From NCBI GenBank assembly GCA_040399685.1, contig JBBART010000031.1, positions 1 through 36,754 of the forward strand: a DNA stretch of 36,754 bases, written 5' to 3'. This stretch comes from CAIQQQ01 sp040399685 (lineage in GTDB: Bacteria > Pseudomonadota > Alphaproteobacteria > Acetobacterales > Acetobacteraceae). Positions 35,631 through 36,754 of this stretch are shown here, piece by piece. The notes beneath the pieces are model-generated. The model was not told the DNA's origin. It ran no database searches and worked only from the letters and a program-made list of their open reading frames with translations. A program made the position numbers and the translations under genes. How positions within the stretch are numbered: the first letter of the stretch is position 1; every line of letters starts with the position of its first letter.

Positions 35631-36701
35631 TGGAGTGCGCCCCTGGGAGTGGACAGATTGGGCGATTTGAATTGCCCCCCTCGGCTGGATTTCCAGAGGA
35701 TGGAAGCCATGACGAAGCACCGATCCCACAGCGCAGCGTTCAAGCGGCAGGTCGCCGAAGAGTTCATCTCGGGAGAGACACTGCACGGCCTGTCGCAGCG
35801 ACACGATATCTCACGCCAGCTGTTCCGGATCTGGGTCGGAAAATTCGAGACTGGCGCCTTGGACGAAGACGTTCAGGCAGCGGATCTCATTCAGGAATAC
35901 GAGGCCCGGATTGCGGCGCTCGAGCGTCTGGTTGGCAAGCAGGCGCTCGAACTCGATCTGCTAAAGGGGGCTTTGAAACATGCTCCCCGGCCGAAAAGCG
36001 CGGCCACCTCCGTCGTCACAGGGCCATCGGCGTCACCGTCAGCAGGGGGTGCGAGTTGATGGGCCTCTCGCGATCGACCTTCTACGATGCTGCGCCCGTA
36101 ATGCTCAATACCGGCCCAATCCTCGCAAGCATCGCCGCGATCTGCGACGAGTTCGAATGCTATGGCTACCGTCGCGTGGGCGCTGCGCTGCGCCAGCAGG
36201 GCATTGTGGTGAACGGCAAGAAGCTTCGTCGCCTGATGCGAGAACACGATCTGCAGCCCAAGCGGCGGCGACGCTACGTGGTCACGACCAACAGCGAGCA
36301 CGCCGGACCGATTTTCCCGAACCTGACCAAGGCCGTCGTGCTCGATCGACCCAACCAGTTGTGGGTCGCCGACCTGACCTACATCGGCATCCCTGGCGGC
36401 TTCGTCTATCTGGCCGTCATCCTCGACGCGTGGTCGCGCAAAGTCGTTGGCTACGCGATCAGCCGTTCGATGGACGCCCGCATCGCCGTTGCCGCGCTAA
36501 AGGCAGCGATCAGAACGCGCAATCCTGGCCAGGGCTGCATCCACCACTCCGACCGCGGTTCGCAGTACGCGTCGGAGGTCTACCGCGTGCTGCTGGCGGC
36601 CCATGGGCTGGTCGGATCGATGAGCCGACGAGGCAACCCGTATGATAATGCCAAGGCGGAGAGCTTCATGAAGACCCTGAAGGTTGAGGCCGTCTACCTG
36701 G
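35631..36701 (+). mobile_element. IS3-family element, truncated at its right end
   Basis: This is an element with overlapping orfA and orfB in the IS3 layout. The left end is placed near 35631 by the change away from the IS21-like end; this boundary is approximate. The right part, including the end of orfB and the right inverted repeat, is missing because a second IS21-like end begins at 36702. It is unrelated in copy to the decayed IS3 at 16570. Confidence 0.7.
35709..36059 (+). CDS. IS3-family OrfA
   Basis: This is a 116-residue protein starting at MTKHRSHSAAFKRQVAEEF, with GAGG nine bases upstream; an ATG at 35700 is in the same frame. It has the helix-turn-helix (LHGLSQRHDISRQLFRIWV) that binds the element's ends and a C-terminal leucine-rich coiled coil (IAALERLVGKQALELDLLKG) for multimerisation. 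Its stop overlaps the orfB ATG (TGATG). It appears intact. Confidence 0.88.
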   Translation: MTKHRSHSAAFKRQVAEEFISGETLHGLSQRHDISRQLFRIWVGKFETGALDEDVQAADLIQEYEARIAALERLVGKQALELDLLKGALKHAPRPKSAATSVVTGPSASPSAGGAS

Positions 36702-36728
36702 TGTCAAACAGCGTCGAAAAGTTTCCAG
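36697..36728 (+). repeat. 32-base direct repeat, copy 2
   Basis: This is identical to 35595-35626, in the same orientation, and marks the junction of the IS3 orfB with the second IS21-like end. Confidence 0.9.
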
Positions 36729-36754
36729 GTAACAGCGTCCAAAAGTTTCCAGTT
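36702..36754 (+). mobile_element. Terminus of an IS21-like element running off the right edge
   Basis: It begins TGTCAAACAGCGTCG and contains two tandem blocks of period 24 (AACAGCGTCGAAAAGTTTCC and AACAGCGTCCAAAAGTTTCC), a structure typical of IS21-family ends. It interrupts the IS3 orfB. The sequence resembles the opposite-facing end at the left window edge. Confidence 0.6.

Larger units (their letters stand above)
36059..36754 (+). pseudogene. IS3-family OrfB (transposase), C-terminally truncated and open at the window edge
   Basis: The frame starts at ATG 36059 (or through frameshifting from orfA, since the frame is open upstream: VTVSRGCELMGLSRSTFYD) and has no stop before the window ends. 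The rve-type integrase core is complete: Asp105 (WVADLTYI), Asp165 (HHSDRGSQY) and Glu201 (NPYDNAKAESF), with the DD(35)E spacing. After KVEAVYL the family sequence ends at about 36700 and translation continues into the IS21-like end. About 60-70 C-terminal residues are lost, so function is doubtful. Confidence 0.85.

Noticed and set aside
35649..35708. Longer N terminus for IS3 OrfA
   Set aside because: The family protein begins at MTKHRSH (35709); the extra 20 residues come from the element's left end.
35980..36645. 221-residue plus-strand frame over IS3 orfB
   Set aside because: It is out of frame with the DDE transposase, which reads from 36059 in another frame with all catalytic residues.

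Overview
The window looks like an accessory region of a GC-rich, Gram-negative alphaproteobacterium. An Acetobacteraceae-like host is my guess, not a result: it rests on codon use, the mix of insertion sequences and the transporter types. It may be a plasmid or genomic-island segment. No housekeeping gene, rRNA, tRNA, CRISPR array or replication gene is visible. Both edges lie inside what appear to be ends of an IS21-like insertion sequence, as expected of a contig broken at a repeated element.

Layout. (1) 1-1277: an IS21-like end, then an IS256-family transposase that has lost its 5' part and carries a late frameshift. (2) 1278-4792 (-): a LodA-like protein with a textbook Tat signal, followed by an overlapping LodB/GoxB-like flavoprotein; together they look like a quinoprotein oxidase and its maturase. 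(3) 5193-16356: a capsule locus in two divergent arms around an AT-rich control region. The minus arm has a KpsS-like protein and a GT4 glycosyltransferase. The plus arm has a glycosyltransferase, an outer-membrane export lipoprotein, a TPR-KpsM fusion, KpsT, KpsE, a methyltransferase and a sulfotransferase, suggesting a modified, possibly sulfated polysaccharide exported by an ABC-2 transporter. (4) 16570-17340: a decayed IS3 transposase. (5) 17406-25706: a glycoside-use locus with a DUF4965/DUF1793-type protein divergent from a complete sugar ABC importer and a GH51 alpha-L-arabinofuranosidase, closed by a strong hairpin terminator. (6) 25726-35457 (-): a more G+C-rich co-directional cluster with a peptide-type ABC importer (fused double ATPase, two permeases, binding protein), two family III CoA-transferases, a thiolase-like protein and a DUF35 zinc-ribbon protein. 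(7) 35500-36754: the start of a possible SDR gene cut by nested IS21-like and IS3 elements.

The most interesting part is region 6. The order CoA-transferase, CoA-transferase, thiolase, DUF35 matches in kind the bbsE/F and bbsB/A genes of benzylsuccinate beta-oxidation, and only one of the two transferases keeps the catalytic Asp, as expected for a heterodimer. Here the set is joined to an Opp/Dpp-type importer and has no benzylsuccinate synthase, so it may degrade an imported branched dicarboxylate or related acid. A GntR-like regulator remnant inside the cluster and the interrupted SDR gene suggest the pathway is partly decayed or under altered control.
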